A stretch of 26,522 bases of DNA from JBMNFB01 sp050949085 (GTDB lineage Bacteria > Bacillota > UBA994 > UBA5500): assembly GCA_050949085.1 (NCBI GenBank), contig JBMNFB010000007.1, forward strand, positions 1-26,522, read 5' to 3'. Shown piece after piece: positions 1 through 9,772 of the stretch (the stretch's first letter is position 1; every line of letters starts with the position of its first letter). Under the pieces are notes generated by a model that had not been told where the DNA came from, did not search any database, and saw only the letters and a program-made list of their open reading frames with translations. Position numbers and translations under genes: made by a program.

Positions 1-3000
1 TTCTCCAGGGCACTGCGAATCATGCTGATCAGGGAGTTGCCCCAGGCTTCATACTCGGAGCCGATGGAACTGGATACATGGTGCCTCCGACGGTGGCGAC
101 ATAGCTTAGCCCTTTTCCCAGCGGACCCGCAAAAGACGCTACGTAGCCTACCCCGCCGATGAAGGTATTGATGTAATGGCTCTTCCTGGTCGCGTCTTGG
201 TACTCGTCGATGAATCCGAGAATCAACTCGCGCTCATCAATGAGCTCAGACGCGGTGATCAGGTTGGCCGCTGCCGTCATCTGCGCCGGGTCGAGCCCCA
301 TCTCGCCCAGCAAGGCGTCTGGCAGCCAGAGATACTCCACCCAGCACGTTCAGGCGGGTACCCCATTTGCCCAGCTTGTCGGCCCCGTGTTTCAGCTCAT
401 AAAGATCGCCGGCAAGTCCACCCGCGGTGGAAGTATACTCAAGCATCTGCACTCCGTCCACCGACCGGCTCTGCAACCCCATTCTGCCCGCTGGTCTGCC
501 CGCACTAGATAATGCCTGCCACAATTGCGGAGAGAAGTAAGCTTTGTACTTGACCGAACGTTGACCTCATCCTCAGTCCACTTCGGGTGCCTTGGTCCAG
601 TAAGGGCCTTGCAGGGTATCGATGCGAATATATCCAGCTGGGATTTCGCCTGAGTGAACTTTTGAGGTGCCGCTCAGGGACAGATAGCACCCTTCACCCA
701 AGTCAATTTTCCGCGGCGATGTCACCGCCGTCTTCCCCCATTGCGATAAGGAGCGTTTGGGTCATCCGAAACAATCAGCGCTGACAGGTCATTGCCGCTA
801 GAAATGGCTTGCCGCATGGGTTCTGCAGCGTGTTCACATCCAACTCCGGCTGATCAGGCAGGTCGGCGATGTCGATCACCTTGCCGCCGGTCATTCGTGC
901 CATTGCCTGAGCTTCCTCGAGCGGATCGGTCTCCACCTTGAGTCCATAGCTGATGTAGAACACCCCGGGAGGCGAATCGCGCGCCGCTTCTACCAGCCAG
1001 TATCCGGCATAGAGACCGCTTTCCCTGATACTCGGCTGGATAGAGTGTCGTGGTGCCACGATACTCATTGACCAGACCGGCATGGGCCACGTCCTCCGGA
1101 TCAGCATTGACCAATTTGAAGGTCGCGTACACCGGCTGGGATGGGTTGAACGATAGTGGCGTGGCGACAGGGTTGGCCCCAAAGCCTGTTCGCCATGCTG
1201 AACGCACCCTGCCATACTGTGACATCCTCTACCCGTACCGAATCAGCCGGCAGCACCTGGGTATAGGCTACGGCCGAAAGCGATTGCTCTCCTGTCTGCA
1301 TGCGGGCCTGCAGATGATGGGTTCCTGGCAGGTCAGGCTCAGTCAAGTTGAGCTGCGCTTGCCAACGTCCCCGCTGATCAGTGACCGCCCTCTCCTACCA
1401 GGATGTCGTTATCGTAAATCTCGACCGTTTCGCCGATGTAACCAACCCCCACGCACCTCGACTTGCGTGCCAGAGCCAACCAGCACCCTCCTCGGGGCAA
1501 ACGATAGTCAACAGCGGCAGATCGACTGGCCCTTGGTAAATAGTCTCCAAGACCTGCCCCCCACCCGCTCGTGTGACAATGGCGTTGGCGGTGACATTTG
1601 ATTGACTCAATCCTTGCAGCTCAAGTTCAAACTGTAGCACACCCGAGCCGCTGTCAGCTTCCTCTACATAGGCCAAAATATAGAAATCGGAATTTGTGCT
1701 ACCCTTGAGACCGTTCAGATAGTAGTCATAGTTTACCACCTGGCCTTCACCTTCAAGCAGCCTTACCTCAACTGCATCCACTGCAAAGCCCAACTGCTGC
1801 AGCCTCTCTGGCAAGGTATAACGCAGCGTTACTGTACCTCTCGGTTTGCGGGGGTCAGTCAGTGTCTTGGCCTTCACGGCAATTCCCGTTCCCTGACCGG
1901 CCAAGTAGCCCAAATCATCGTCAGTTACTGTTGGGACTTCGACCTCTTCCAACTCAACCAAAGAGCCTTGTGCCAGCGTGACTCGGCGCATGGCGTAGTG
2001 CTCTCCCTCGGTCAGGCGCAAATCCTCCAACTGCTGCAAACGGGTCAGGCGCTGCACTCGCTGCAAATCGTCGCCGCTGAGGAAGACCAACGTGTATTCG
2101 CCCGGGGCAAGCCTGGCATCACGGGTGGAGAAGGCGCCTCCAGAATACATCTGCATCCGGTTACGGCTGTGCGCGTCAAAAAGCAGCGTGTATACGGGAT
2201 GCCCATCTGCACCCTTGGCCGTTCCGTAAATTTCTCCCTGGGCAACTGCTTGCGCAACAATGCCGGCAGAAAGGTGTGCATCCAGCTGCACGGTGAATTC
2301 CCCGCTCAACCAGCTGCAGCCCGTTGCCAGCCCACACCTCTACTGTCAGAGTATCGCCGGCCTGCAAGCCATGGTTGTTGTGAAAGCGGAACTTCTGCTC
2401 GCTATAGCTGTAGGTGCCATTAACTGGGCTGTCGTCGGCGCGATACACTGCGGTGATGAAGGCCGTGTCATCGGATGCCAGCGCGAACTTCTGCTCTTCT
2501 TCCTCCGGCACCGCCGCTGCCACTTCCAAATCAAGTGTCAGATAGCCCGTATGCAGATAACACAGCTGCAAGTCATCCAACTCGCCGCCCAGCAACTCTG
2601 CAGCGGTCAGCTCGCACTCAATGCTCTCAAAGCCTTGCTTGCTCACCTGCAGAGTGCCACCCACATCACTGAAAACTGAGAGGGTAAATCGTCCTTCTGC
2701 GTCAGTGGTCACGCTCTGATTGTTGTAGACGTTGGTGCCATCGTTATCCAGCTGTTGTCGCAGATAGACGGTCGCTCCGGCTACCGGTTTGTCCTTACCT
2801 GCGTCTTTATACAACTGGTCTAGCACCCGCCCGCTGATGTTCACCCGGGTTATCGGTTCTAGCCGGTGAATGATTGTCGTGGTTGCCTCACTGATAGGGA
2901 TCGGGTCGGACTTTTGAGGCCTCCAGTAGGTGAGGTCAGCCGGATATCTAATCTGCACCGCATAGGTCACCTGATCGCCAACAGCCAGGCCCGTGATTGT

Positions 3001-3228
3001 CTGACCGAGAGGCACATACTCGTTCCAGCTGCTGTTATCACGGCTGATCTCACAGAGCACATAACCGGTGACCTCTGCGACATCCACATCGATGGTTAGC
3101 GACGCTGGCCGCAGCGCCCTGTGCTAGAGAGGATGTGGCAGCTACCCCGGCTGTAAGCTGAACACCGCCGCTGGCATAAACTCTTTGCTCGTCGCTCAGC
3201 GAATAGCTATAGTTCCCGGCCGGGACGG
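1..3228 (-). pseudogene. Frameshifted 3' part of the giant surface-protein gene
   Basis: On the minus strand, protein-like sequence continues directly after the stop that closes the upstream 1290-codon frame, but it hops between frames. Clear segments lie at about 3105-3228, 2312-3105, 1480-2310, 1190-1395, 1025-1190, 800-1025, 590-780, 340-520 and 75-340, giving at least eight frame changes; one near 1450 is in a G-run. The segments hold another Ig-like stretch, a carboxypeptidase-regulatory-like domain (ISGRVLDQLYKDAG then VAGATVYLR and TTDAEGRFTLSV, about 2560-2840), more beta-rich sequence, and a Gly-rich possibly membrane-associated helical tail (GGVGYVASFAGPLGKGL, about 100-160). Coding sequence still seems to run past base 1. 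I infer decay after the first frameshift. Indel sequencing errors are the alternative, but the 3.9 kb just upstream has none. Confidence 0.75.
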
Positions 3229-6200
3229 TCGCTAAACAGCACAGGATCGTGCCCTGAAAGCTCCGCCTGATAGCTCAGCCACCCTCCCGCGGACTGCAGG
3301 TTGATCAACATCCCATCGTAATCACTTTCGCCGGGCAGTTCAGTGAACTGCAGCGATGCCGCTACCGGTAGGCCAAGGTCCTCACTGACTTTCTCGGTCT
3401 GCATCTCACTCGCCAACTGGTAATCCGCTCGCGCCAGGTAGATAGCCCCGTGGGGCAGGTCAGCCTGGCCCTCATAAATACCTGAGCCCGGTACGGTTTC
3501 GGCCAGCGAAATGGTGGCAGTTAGGGATTTGGCATCTGCAGTGTCGTATGTCAGTATGGCCACAGCCTCTTTGTCGGGCGAACCGACAAACCGGTAATTG
3601 ATCGCAGCCTGCTTGGCATACGAACCGAAGAGGCTATAGACCCGCTGAATCTCAGTCTGCCTTTGCGCGATGAATAACCGGGACTCATATCCAAGCGGCA
3701 GAGACTGCTCCCAGGTGCGCCCGGTAGCCGTCTCCTCCAGAGACAACTTCACCGACGCTACCTGCTGATGTTGGTCAGCTGCGATGGTCAGCGTGCGCGA
3801 ATAGGTGCTGATGCCATACTCCAGGCCTGTACGGGCCAGAGTAAGTTCGCTACCTAGTGGGTTGCCCCCTGCATCCAGCAGCCTGGCCGTGACTTGCACC
3901 TGCTGACTGCTCTTTACCCAGATTGTCAGCGGATGCCCGTCGCAGACCAAGCTCGTACTTAACCCATAGCCGGTCGGCTCAGGCAGCTCGGCGCTGATAT
4001 ACTCAATGCTGGCAGTGAGCAATTTCTCCCGCCCGCTAGAGTCCCTAAACTGCAGATACAGGTACTTCTGGCCATACTCTTCACCCAGCTGCCAGTTGAA
4101 GCTGCCGCTCACCGGCTGATAACTTGCGTTGGCCAAAGCCGACTGGCTGGCTGCATAGCGCATCTCGCTGTAAGTTCCGGGCGAGACACTCACCGTTACT
4201 TGCGGTTCAAAAGTAAAGGCAGCACCATCGTTTACGGTCACCATCGGATCGATCACCGGCAACTCTGACGGCTGCAAGATCACCGTCAGCTCCTGGGTCA
4301 CCGGCAAAGGTACGCCATCGCTAGCGACCATGACCTGACTCTTCCCCTTCCAGTCGGCGGGAAGAGCAGCCGCATCCAGGATCAGCTCGCTGTCGCTTCG
4401 TCTGGTCAACTGCACAGCCCCGCCCAAGCGGTCAAAGGGGTCCGCGGCACGATAAAACACCGCTGTGTAGCTGCTGCCGGCCGCGAATCCACTGCCCTGA
4501 AGGACATACTGCCCGTCCTCTGTGATCACCTGCATGACCCTCCCTGATGGGGCAAAACAGATTGCCAGTGGCAGGATATCAACTACTGTTCCAGAGTAGT
4601 CAACTGTCTGTGCTGGTTGGCCAGCGTACTGCAGTTGGAGCATGTAGACTCCACTCAAAGTGACAGGTGAGTCGCATTTGACGTCCAACCGCAGACCATC
4701 TTGGCTGAATGTGATAGCTGGCACCACGGCATCGCCACCGTCAGCCGGCCGCAAGGTGACTGCAAAATCTGTGGGATCTATATTTAGCCCGGCGTCGAAA
4801 CTGAGGGTGAAACTGCTGTCACTGGCAAAGCAGCGCAACCCATCAACTTGATAGAACCAATCGCCCATCAAGAACGCCTGCTCCACTACCCTAACGGTCG
4901 CGGCAGCAAACTGCTCACCACCGTATGCTGCCAGCAGTTGGTAATTACCGGTTTGCAGCGGGCTCTCAATATCCAGCAGGCAGGTGATCTCATCCACGCC
5001 GCCGACCACCGAGTCTGCGCGCAAGCTGCCAACGTTGTTGCCGCCAGAGCCCTGCAGGGACACGGTCAGCAGGTCCAAATCGACAATACCCTGTGGTTCG
5101 TACATCCCGACCATGAAAGAAGTTGTATCCAAACCAATGGAGTATGTCATCTGCGGCCCCTGGTGCCCGCCACTCTGTTCAGCAGAGCTTACAGGAGCGC
5201 CGACAACCGTCATTTCCCAGATTGATGGAGCGGTTGCCGCGTCCGTACGCATCGAGATAGGTGAGAGCAAGCCGCGGCTCTCTCCGCTCAAGTTGTTGCA
5301 GGTGATCAACCAGCGATAATCCTGGTCCTCAGATAAATCTGCAGGGACCGTAAAGCTGCCCTGTACCTGATAGTAGTTGATGAAACGGTAGGCCAGCGGG
5401 TGATAGGCCACGCTTGCCACCATGGCCATCGGCTGCAGGTCGGGCACCCGCTGCTGCACGCGGCCCAGCTCATCTACCTCTACCAACTCCAGTTGCACGG
5501 GGCCAGGGCCCAGGTTGGCGATGTGCCCGCTAACCTCAATTGTCTGACCAGCCTGAAGGGAGGCAGTGTTACTGTCTGTCAGAACAGCCGCTTCATAGCG
5601 CTCCGGCAGTGAGGCGATGCTGTTTTCGATCGTGAACTGTTCCGACAGCTCGAATGAGCCTCTAGTGAAGTACAGGCTGTAACGCCCAGTCAGGCAGAGC
5701 GGCTTGCCCTGGTCAGTAAACTGCAGCACCAGCCTGCCTGAACCGTCATAATCCACTGTTCGCTCATCCAGTGGGTACCAGTTATAATACTCATCTGCTG
5801 CCTCCAACTTTACCGTATACTCTCCCGCCGGAAAGTTGACCAGGTCAGCGCAGATCTTGGCGACGGCAGCGTCCACAATTTCAATCTGAGAGAACCGCGT
5901 GCCGTAATCTGTCCACACCTGATATGCCTCGGTCAGCAAAGGCTCTTGATTAGCTGATTCAATCACCAGATCATAGAGCACCTCTGATGACTCTGCCAGG
6001 TATCCATCCACAGCTTCCAGGCGATAGACAAAGTGGGATGCGCCGTGGGCGGTTTTGCCCAGCCACTCTCCTTCTGTATGCACAAAAACCGTGGCGCCGT
6101 CATCAGGGTGCTGAAGAGTGAGACTGAGCTCATCAGGATCCTCTGCTCCAAAGACGGTTACTTCAATCAGCACTGCCGCGTCGCCTTCGACCCAGGCGGC

Positions 6201-7079
6201 CCTGTCCACTCCCCGCCAGGATCGACCCGTCACCAATAGTTGATCGGTAACCTCCAGTTCATGGTCCCAACCAGGGAAAACCGTGCCATCGGCTACGGCT
6301 CGCAGGGCGTACTCTCCTGGCCGCAACCCGGCTGGCGCAGCCCAGGCAGCGGTAATATAGCCGTTGGACCCGCTTATTTTCGTGTCGCTGAGCCCAACAA
6401 CTTGACCGCTGGCGTCTTCCATCGTGATCAGCGCTGCCACGCCACCCAACGCTTCACCCAAATCAACTATTACTTCCTGATACGCGCTGAAGGGCAGCAC
6501 TTGGTCGACGTGCCAGTATTTTTCGATATCGTTTACGATGATTGTGCTGCTTTCGCTACCGATTGCCGCCATTTCCGCCAGCAGCTGTTCTGCCAGCAAT
6601 TGCTGCTGATCCGGCAGTGCACCAGCTGGATCTAACGGGTCATAGTCAACCTCGCCGACGGGCTCCTGTGGAGTCTCCCCCGCCGGCTCGTCTGCTTCCG
6701 CCTCTTCTTCTGCAGGAGGCTCTCCCGATTCATCGCCTGGTGCAGACGGGTCCTGTGGGTCAGCTGCCGGTTCTCCCGGTTCTTCCTCTGAGCCCTCCAC
6801 CGGGTGATCATCCAAATCAGAGTCGGGATCTTCTTCAGGCTCCTGTTGATCCCCCTGCCCCGCCGCCAGATCAGGGCCAGACGGCTCAGCCGGCAACTCC
6901 CCAGGGGGGGCCAAAGATTCCTCAGTTTCGGGGAGGTCACGTTTCTCCAGCATTCCAACCAGCGCTTCCCCATGCGTTCTAGGCAGTCGATTGATCCCAG
7001 CTGCGCTAATCGCACCAGGGAACAGCATTGTCAAGACCAGCAAAAGAGCTACTAAACGCTCACCCATTTTTCTTCTCAT
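3207..7079 (-). CDS. Very large secreted Ig-like repeat surface protein (truncated by frameshift)
   Basis: This is an open frame of 1290 aa. The chosen ATG at 7079 has GGAGGTGAT upstream and starts a clear signal peptide (MRRKMGERL, a Leu-rich core, then PGAISAA). A second in-frame ATG at 7148 also has AGGAGGT close by but would put 23 residues before the signal peptide. After the signal comes a linker of about 130 residues rich in Glu, Asp and Pro, a typical wall-spanning or flexible spacer. Beta-rich repeats of roughly 90-110 residues follow, with recurring turns such as RPGEYALR, PAGEYTVK and LQTGNYQLLAAYGG, typical of Ig-like folds in cell-surface proteins. No sortase motif or SLH domain is visible in the open part. 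The frame ends in LFSDRPGREL where the next frame reads ATVPAGNYSYSLSDE, so the stop results from a frameshift near 3228. The ligand is unknown; adhesion or S-layer association is a guess. Confidence 0.8.
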   Translation of the reverse strand: MRRKMGERLVALLLVLTMLFPGAISAAGINRLPRTHGEALVGMLEKRDLPETEESLAPPGELPAEPSGPDLAAGQGDQQEPEEDPDSDLDDHPVEGSEEEPGEPAADPQDPSAPGDESGEPPAEEEAEADEPAGETPQEPVGEVDYDPLDPAGALPDQQQLLAEQLLAEMAAIGSESSTIIVNDIEKYWHVDQVLPFSAYQEVIVDLGEALGGVAALITMEDASGQVVGLSDTKISGSNGYITAAWAAPAGLRPGEYALRAVADGTVFPGWDHELEVTDQLLVTGRSWRGVDRAAWVEGDAAVLIEVTVFGAEDPDELSLTLQHPDDGATVFVHTEGEWLGKTAHGASHFVYRLEAVDGYLAESSEVLYDLVIESANQEPLLTEAYQVWTDYGTRFSQIEIVDAAVAKICADLVNFPAGEYTVKLEAADEYYNWYPLDERTVDYDGSGRLVLQFTDQGKPLCLTGRYSLYFTRGSFELSEQFTIENSIASLPERYEAAVLTDSNTASLQAGQTIEVSGHIANLGPGPVQLELVEVDELGRVQQRVPDLQPMAMVASVAYHPLAYRFINYYQVQGSFTVPADLSEDQDYRWLITCNNLSGESRGLLSPISMRTDAATAPSIWEMTVVGAPVSSAEQSGGHQGPQMTYSIGLDTTSFMVGMYEPQGIVDLDLLTVSLQGSGGNNVGSLRADSVVGGVDEITCLLDIESPLQTGNYQLLAAYGGEQFAAATVRVVEQAFLMGDWFYQVDGLRCFASDSSFTLSFDAGLNIDPTDFAVTLRPADGGDAVVPAITFSQDGLRLDVKCDSPVTLSGVYMLQLQYAGQPAQTVDYSGTVVDILPLAICFAPSGRVMQVITEDGQYVLQGSGFAAGSSYTAVFYRAADPFDRLGGAVQLTRRSDSELILDAAALPADWKGKSQVMVASDGVPLPVTQELTVILQPSELPVIDPMVTVNDGAAFTFEPQVTVSVSPGTYSEMRYAASQSALANASYQPVSGSFNWQLGEEYGQKYLYLQFRDSSGREKLLTASIEYISAELPEPTGYGLSTSLVCDGHPLTIWVKSSQQVQVTARLLDAGGNPLGSELTLARTGLEYGISTYSRTLTIAADQHQQVASVKLSLEETATGRTWEQSLPLGYESRLFIAQRQTEIQRVYSLFGSYAKQAAINYRFVGSPDKEAVAILTYDTADAKSLTATISLAETVPGSGIYEGQADLPHGAIYLARADYQLASEMQTEKVSEDLGLPVAASLQFTELPGESDYDGMLINLQSAGGWLSYQAELSGHDPVLFSDRPGREL

Positions 7080-7196
7080 GCCATCACCTCCGCAGATTAC
7101 TATCCTTGCCAGCACATCGTTCTTCTCGCTTGCTGTAGATCTATACATCGACCTCCTATTGGGAAATAGCACTTGACTGCTCTAATGCTTCACAGG

Positions 7197-7883
7197 CTAC
7201 TTGAGCAGCGGATACCGACAACGGGAACAGAAGTCCTGGGAAATCAACTCCCTCGCACCACAAACGTTGCAGAAGATGATCCTGTCCTGGGATTTGTCGT
7301 ATCTCTCGTATGAGCCAAGGCCGCCATGATAGCGCACGCGATCACCCAGGGCAAAATAGCCATAGCGGGCGGCATCGTTCTTAAATCGCATGGTATGCAG
7401 CTGGCCACTGTCGCTGATCACGCCCACTGTGTAGATGCAGAGGCTGGTTTCCCGCTGTGTTTGATGGTCAACCTGTCGGCGAAACTCGACCCGCTTATCC
7501 ACTATCGTGCCATCCCATGTCTGGCGGCGGTTGCCACTACGAATTTGTACCAGTCCGACGATCACCAGCATGCCTGCCACGAATAGGCCCAGATAGAGAG
7601 CCTGTGGATTCTGCAGGCGCGAACCAGGAAGTGAACCGGCTAGGGCAAAGCCGACCGTGGCGGCGGCTGCCAGAACGAGGGAAAAGGCCGCAGGCCAGCG
7701 ACTGGAGTGGCCGCGATATCCTACAAAGCCTGGTTCGTTGATCCGACTGGAAAACCCCACACCTCCCCCTCCCAGCTGGATGGGAGCTTCTGCCTCCTCA
7801 AACACAACAATCGGGGATCGACTACAGGATGAGTTGGCATCATCAGCTCCTGGCGAAACGGGGCTACAGCTAGGACAATACAT
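7197..7883 (-). CDS. Zinc-ribbon membrane protein of unknown function
   Basis: 228 aa from the ATG at 7883, which follows a GGGGGAAAG ribosome site; the longer open frame upstream overlaps a leader hairpin and is unlikely to be translated. The N-terminus MYCPSC resembles the first half of a zinc ribbon, but the second cysteine pair is degenerate. Two hydrophobic segments follow (WPAAFSLVLAAAATVGFAL and ALYLGLFVAGMLVIVGLVQI). A C-terminal soluble part of about 115 residues ends in a good zinc ribbon, CNVCG with FCSRCRYP. The segment GTIVDKRVEFRR and YGYFALGDRVRYHGG suggests a small beta-barrel domain. It lies 118 bp upstream of the surface-protein start on the same strand, so the two may be cotranscribed. 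I do not recognise a function. Confidence 0.7.
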   Translation of the reverse strand: MYCPSCSPVSPGADDANSSCSRSPIVVFEEAEAPIQLGGGGVGFSSRINEPGFVGYRGHSSRWPAAFSLVLAAAATVGFALAGSLPGSRLQNPQALYLGLFVAGMLVIVGLVQIRSGNRRQTWDGTIVDKRVEFRRQVDHQTQRETSLCIYTVGVISDSGQLHTMRFKNDAARYGYFALGDRVRYHGGLGSYERYDKSQDRIIFCNVCGARELISQDFCSRCRYPLLK

Positions 7884-7942
7884 ACGCTTTCCCCCTTCCC
7901 CACTTCTGGGCACAGATCGCCTGAGCTTAATGGTATGACGAC

Positions 7943-7974
7943 TGGCCGCTGAAGTCTTCACACAAAAGCGGCCA
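7943..7974 (-). promoter_or_regulatory. Leader hairpin before the zinc-ribbon gene
   Basis: A perfect 8-bp stem, TGGCCGCT at 7943-7950 with AGCGGCCA at 7967-7974, lies between the upstream terminator and the zinc-ribbon start. It has no T-tract on either side, so it is more likely a 5' UTR structure than a terminator. The role is unknown. Confidence 0.3.
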
Positions 7975-7981
7975 TAAAGGA

Positions 7982-8014
7982 TCAAAACACCTCACCCGAA
8001 ATGGGTGAGGTGTT
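7982..8014 (-). terminator. Terminator after the MFS-LuxR gene
   Basis: A 12-bp perfect stem (AACACCTCACCC at 7986-7997 with GGGTGAGGTGTT at 8003-8014) has a 5-nt loop and is followed on the minus strand by a short T run (GTTTTGAT). It separates the regulator gene from the zinc-ribbon gene. Confidence 0.7.
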
Positions 8015-8053
8015 CATAAACTCCTATTCTATCGGCACCAGCTGTTACAATCG

Positions 8054-8092
8054 CTAAAGCGAATCTTTCAGCAGAAAGAATGGCCATTGCCC
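8054..8092. repeat. Short interspersed repeat, copy 1
   Basis: 34 bp (8059-8092) are identical to 24641-24674, and the match extends 5 bp further left with one mismatch. A shortened relative is at 23508-23537. The element contains a CTTTC-agca-GAAAG hairpin and the palindrome AATGGCCATT. It lies 18 bp beyond the stop of the MFS-LuxR gene. Confidence 0.75.
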
Positions 8093-8110
8093 CTAGCATC
8101 TGCGGCTCAC

Positions 8111-9540
8111 CTAAGTCTGCTCCATCAATAGCTTCACCAGCTCAGTTCTGTTCTTCACCCCCAACTTGGAGTAAGCATTCTTGACGTGGGTCTTGACAGT
8201 ATTCTCACTGAGATAGAGCTCGGCGGCGATCAGCTTATAGGTGCACCCCCGGGACAACAGACCGACCACCTGCTGCTCCCGTTCGCTCAACTCTGCCGCC
8301 AACAACACGCTGCTGGGGGCAGCTGTCTGCTCCAGCGGGATCTGGAGGAGAAGGAGGTCAAGAACGCATGATCCTTGAGCAGCGATGACAAGCGTTGGTG
8401 TAGCAGCGGCAGGATAATCAAGGCGATCATCGCGATGCCTAAGGCCAGAACTGAAGGATCTAGCGGTGGATTTTCCAGCCCAGTGATGGCGCTGCCGATT
8501 ATCCCCCCCAGCAAAACGCCTAGCACATTTGCGGATAGCCCCCAGCCCATAATCCGAGCCGGGTTTTCGGTCAAGTCCAGCATTCCGCCCAGAATACTCC
8601 ACCAGAAGAGATCGAAGATGCCACACGCACCCATCATCAATGTGTTTACCACCAGATAGGCAGGCGCTGACCGGTCCAAGGTCATGAAGAAGAGAAAGGC
8701 CAACCCGATCATGGCGATGGCGATGTATAGCGACAGCGCGCGATTTGTGGCCTGCAGGAACTGACGCAGAATTTGCAGTGCGGCGACATAGGGAACCGCC
8801 CAATACCAGCTGACCAGCCACTGGTGGTGGGCAAAAGCCGGATTGATCACCTGATACATCAGCCCAGAGTTGATCGTGAGCACGAAGATAAACAGGCAGA
8901 GCAACCCCAGTGGATACCACAAGCTGCTCGTCGATTTGCCGGCCGCAGGAGATGGGGCTGCCGAGAAGTCGTGGGTGGGGGGTGTCTGTTCTGGCAATCC
9001 CAGGATGAAGAAGAAGGCAAAGACCAATAAGGCAATGGCTGCAGCCAGGCCGGCTTCCGGCGAGAGATGCAAGGCCATCATGTTCACGCCGATCATCAGC
9101 AGGTTGGAGTAAATCAAAATTACGGCAGCCGTCTGTAACCGTTCGGGCGGAGGCGTGAAGTCCCGATAATAAAACCCCCAGGCTGCCACAAACATCCCGG
9201 CCAACACACCGGCAAGCAGCAAAGCATACCAGGCCAGTGATGGGCCGAAAAAGAATAGGCAGCTGCAAGCGACGCCAATCACGCAGGCGTAAAGCATCAG
9301 GTTCTTGGCCCCACGCATGGTCTTGATCAGATAGCCGGCGGCAGAGAGGCCGACGAGATGAGCGGCTACACAACCAAACAACAACGCACGAAGTTCCATC
9401 CCATAATCAGCTGCTAGCGCCAGCAGTACTTGGCCTTGGAAAGGGAATGCCAACATCCAGCCAGAAAAACTGACCATAGCAACAGTGGCTAGACCGCGGT
9501 GGTCAATAGAAAGGCGAAAATCCGTTCCTATTCTGCTCAT
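8111..9540 (-). pseudogene. MFS-like 12-TM sensor fused to LuxR-type DNA-binding domain, frameshifted
   Basis: The first frame (ATG 9540, Shine-Dalgarno GGGAGGGGG; a GTG at 9546 is possible) encodes about 395 residues with some twelve hydrophobic segments in MFS-like arrangement. The frame is lost at about 8344-8357. The next frame carries a complete LuxR/GerE helix-turn-helix: ELSEREQQVVGLL, YKLIAAELYLSENTVKTHVK, YSKLGVKNRTELVKLL. Joined, the product is about 475 residues, a length consistent with the membrane-bound MFS-LuxR regulators of Firmicutes and Actinobacteria, which are thought to sense a ligand in the membrane and regulate transcription directly. The break lies in the slip-prone minus-strand tract CCTCCTTCTCCTCC. 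The gene may be dead, phase-variable, or mis-sequenced. No transporter or target gene is adjacent. Confidence 0.75.
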
Positions 9541-9697
9541 CGCCACCCCCTCCCTTCTCTGAATGATATTTTGCTATCTCGGGCCTTATCCCTGCGCGAA
9601 TTGGGCTATTCAGCGAAAATAACTTGGCCATTAAGGTTGCCTGCAATCAAACCTTTGAGCGAGGAGTCATCCTGCTATCGCCTAGGATGTGCACAAA

Positions 9698-9719
9698 CCC
9701 GCCGGAGGAAACCGGCGGG
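9698..9719 (-). terminator. Terminator after the AbgB-like gene
   Basis: Stem CCCGCCGG (9698-9705) with CCGGCGGG (9712-9719), loop AGGAAA; on the minus strand it is followed by TTTGTG. It lies downstream of the AbgB-like stop at 9772. Confidence 0.6.
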
Positions 9720-9738
9720 GTGATTGATCCAAGAGGAG

Positions 9739-9772
9739 AGTGGTTTCTTGGAACCGTCCCCAAGAACCCACT
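9739..9772. repeat. REP-like palindrome, copy 1
   Basis: A 13-bp imperfect inverted repeat (AGTGGTTTCTTGG, 9739-9751; CCAAGAACCCACT, 9760-9772) with one mismatch and the loop AACCGTCC. It overlaps the last base of the AbgB-like stop codon. A relative with the same CCGTCC core is at 26176-26210. Similar palindromes are common in Firmicutes and are often linked to Y1-type (RAYT) transposases; none is visible here. Confidence 0.65.
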
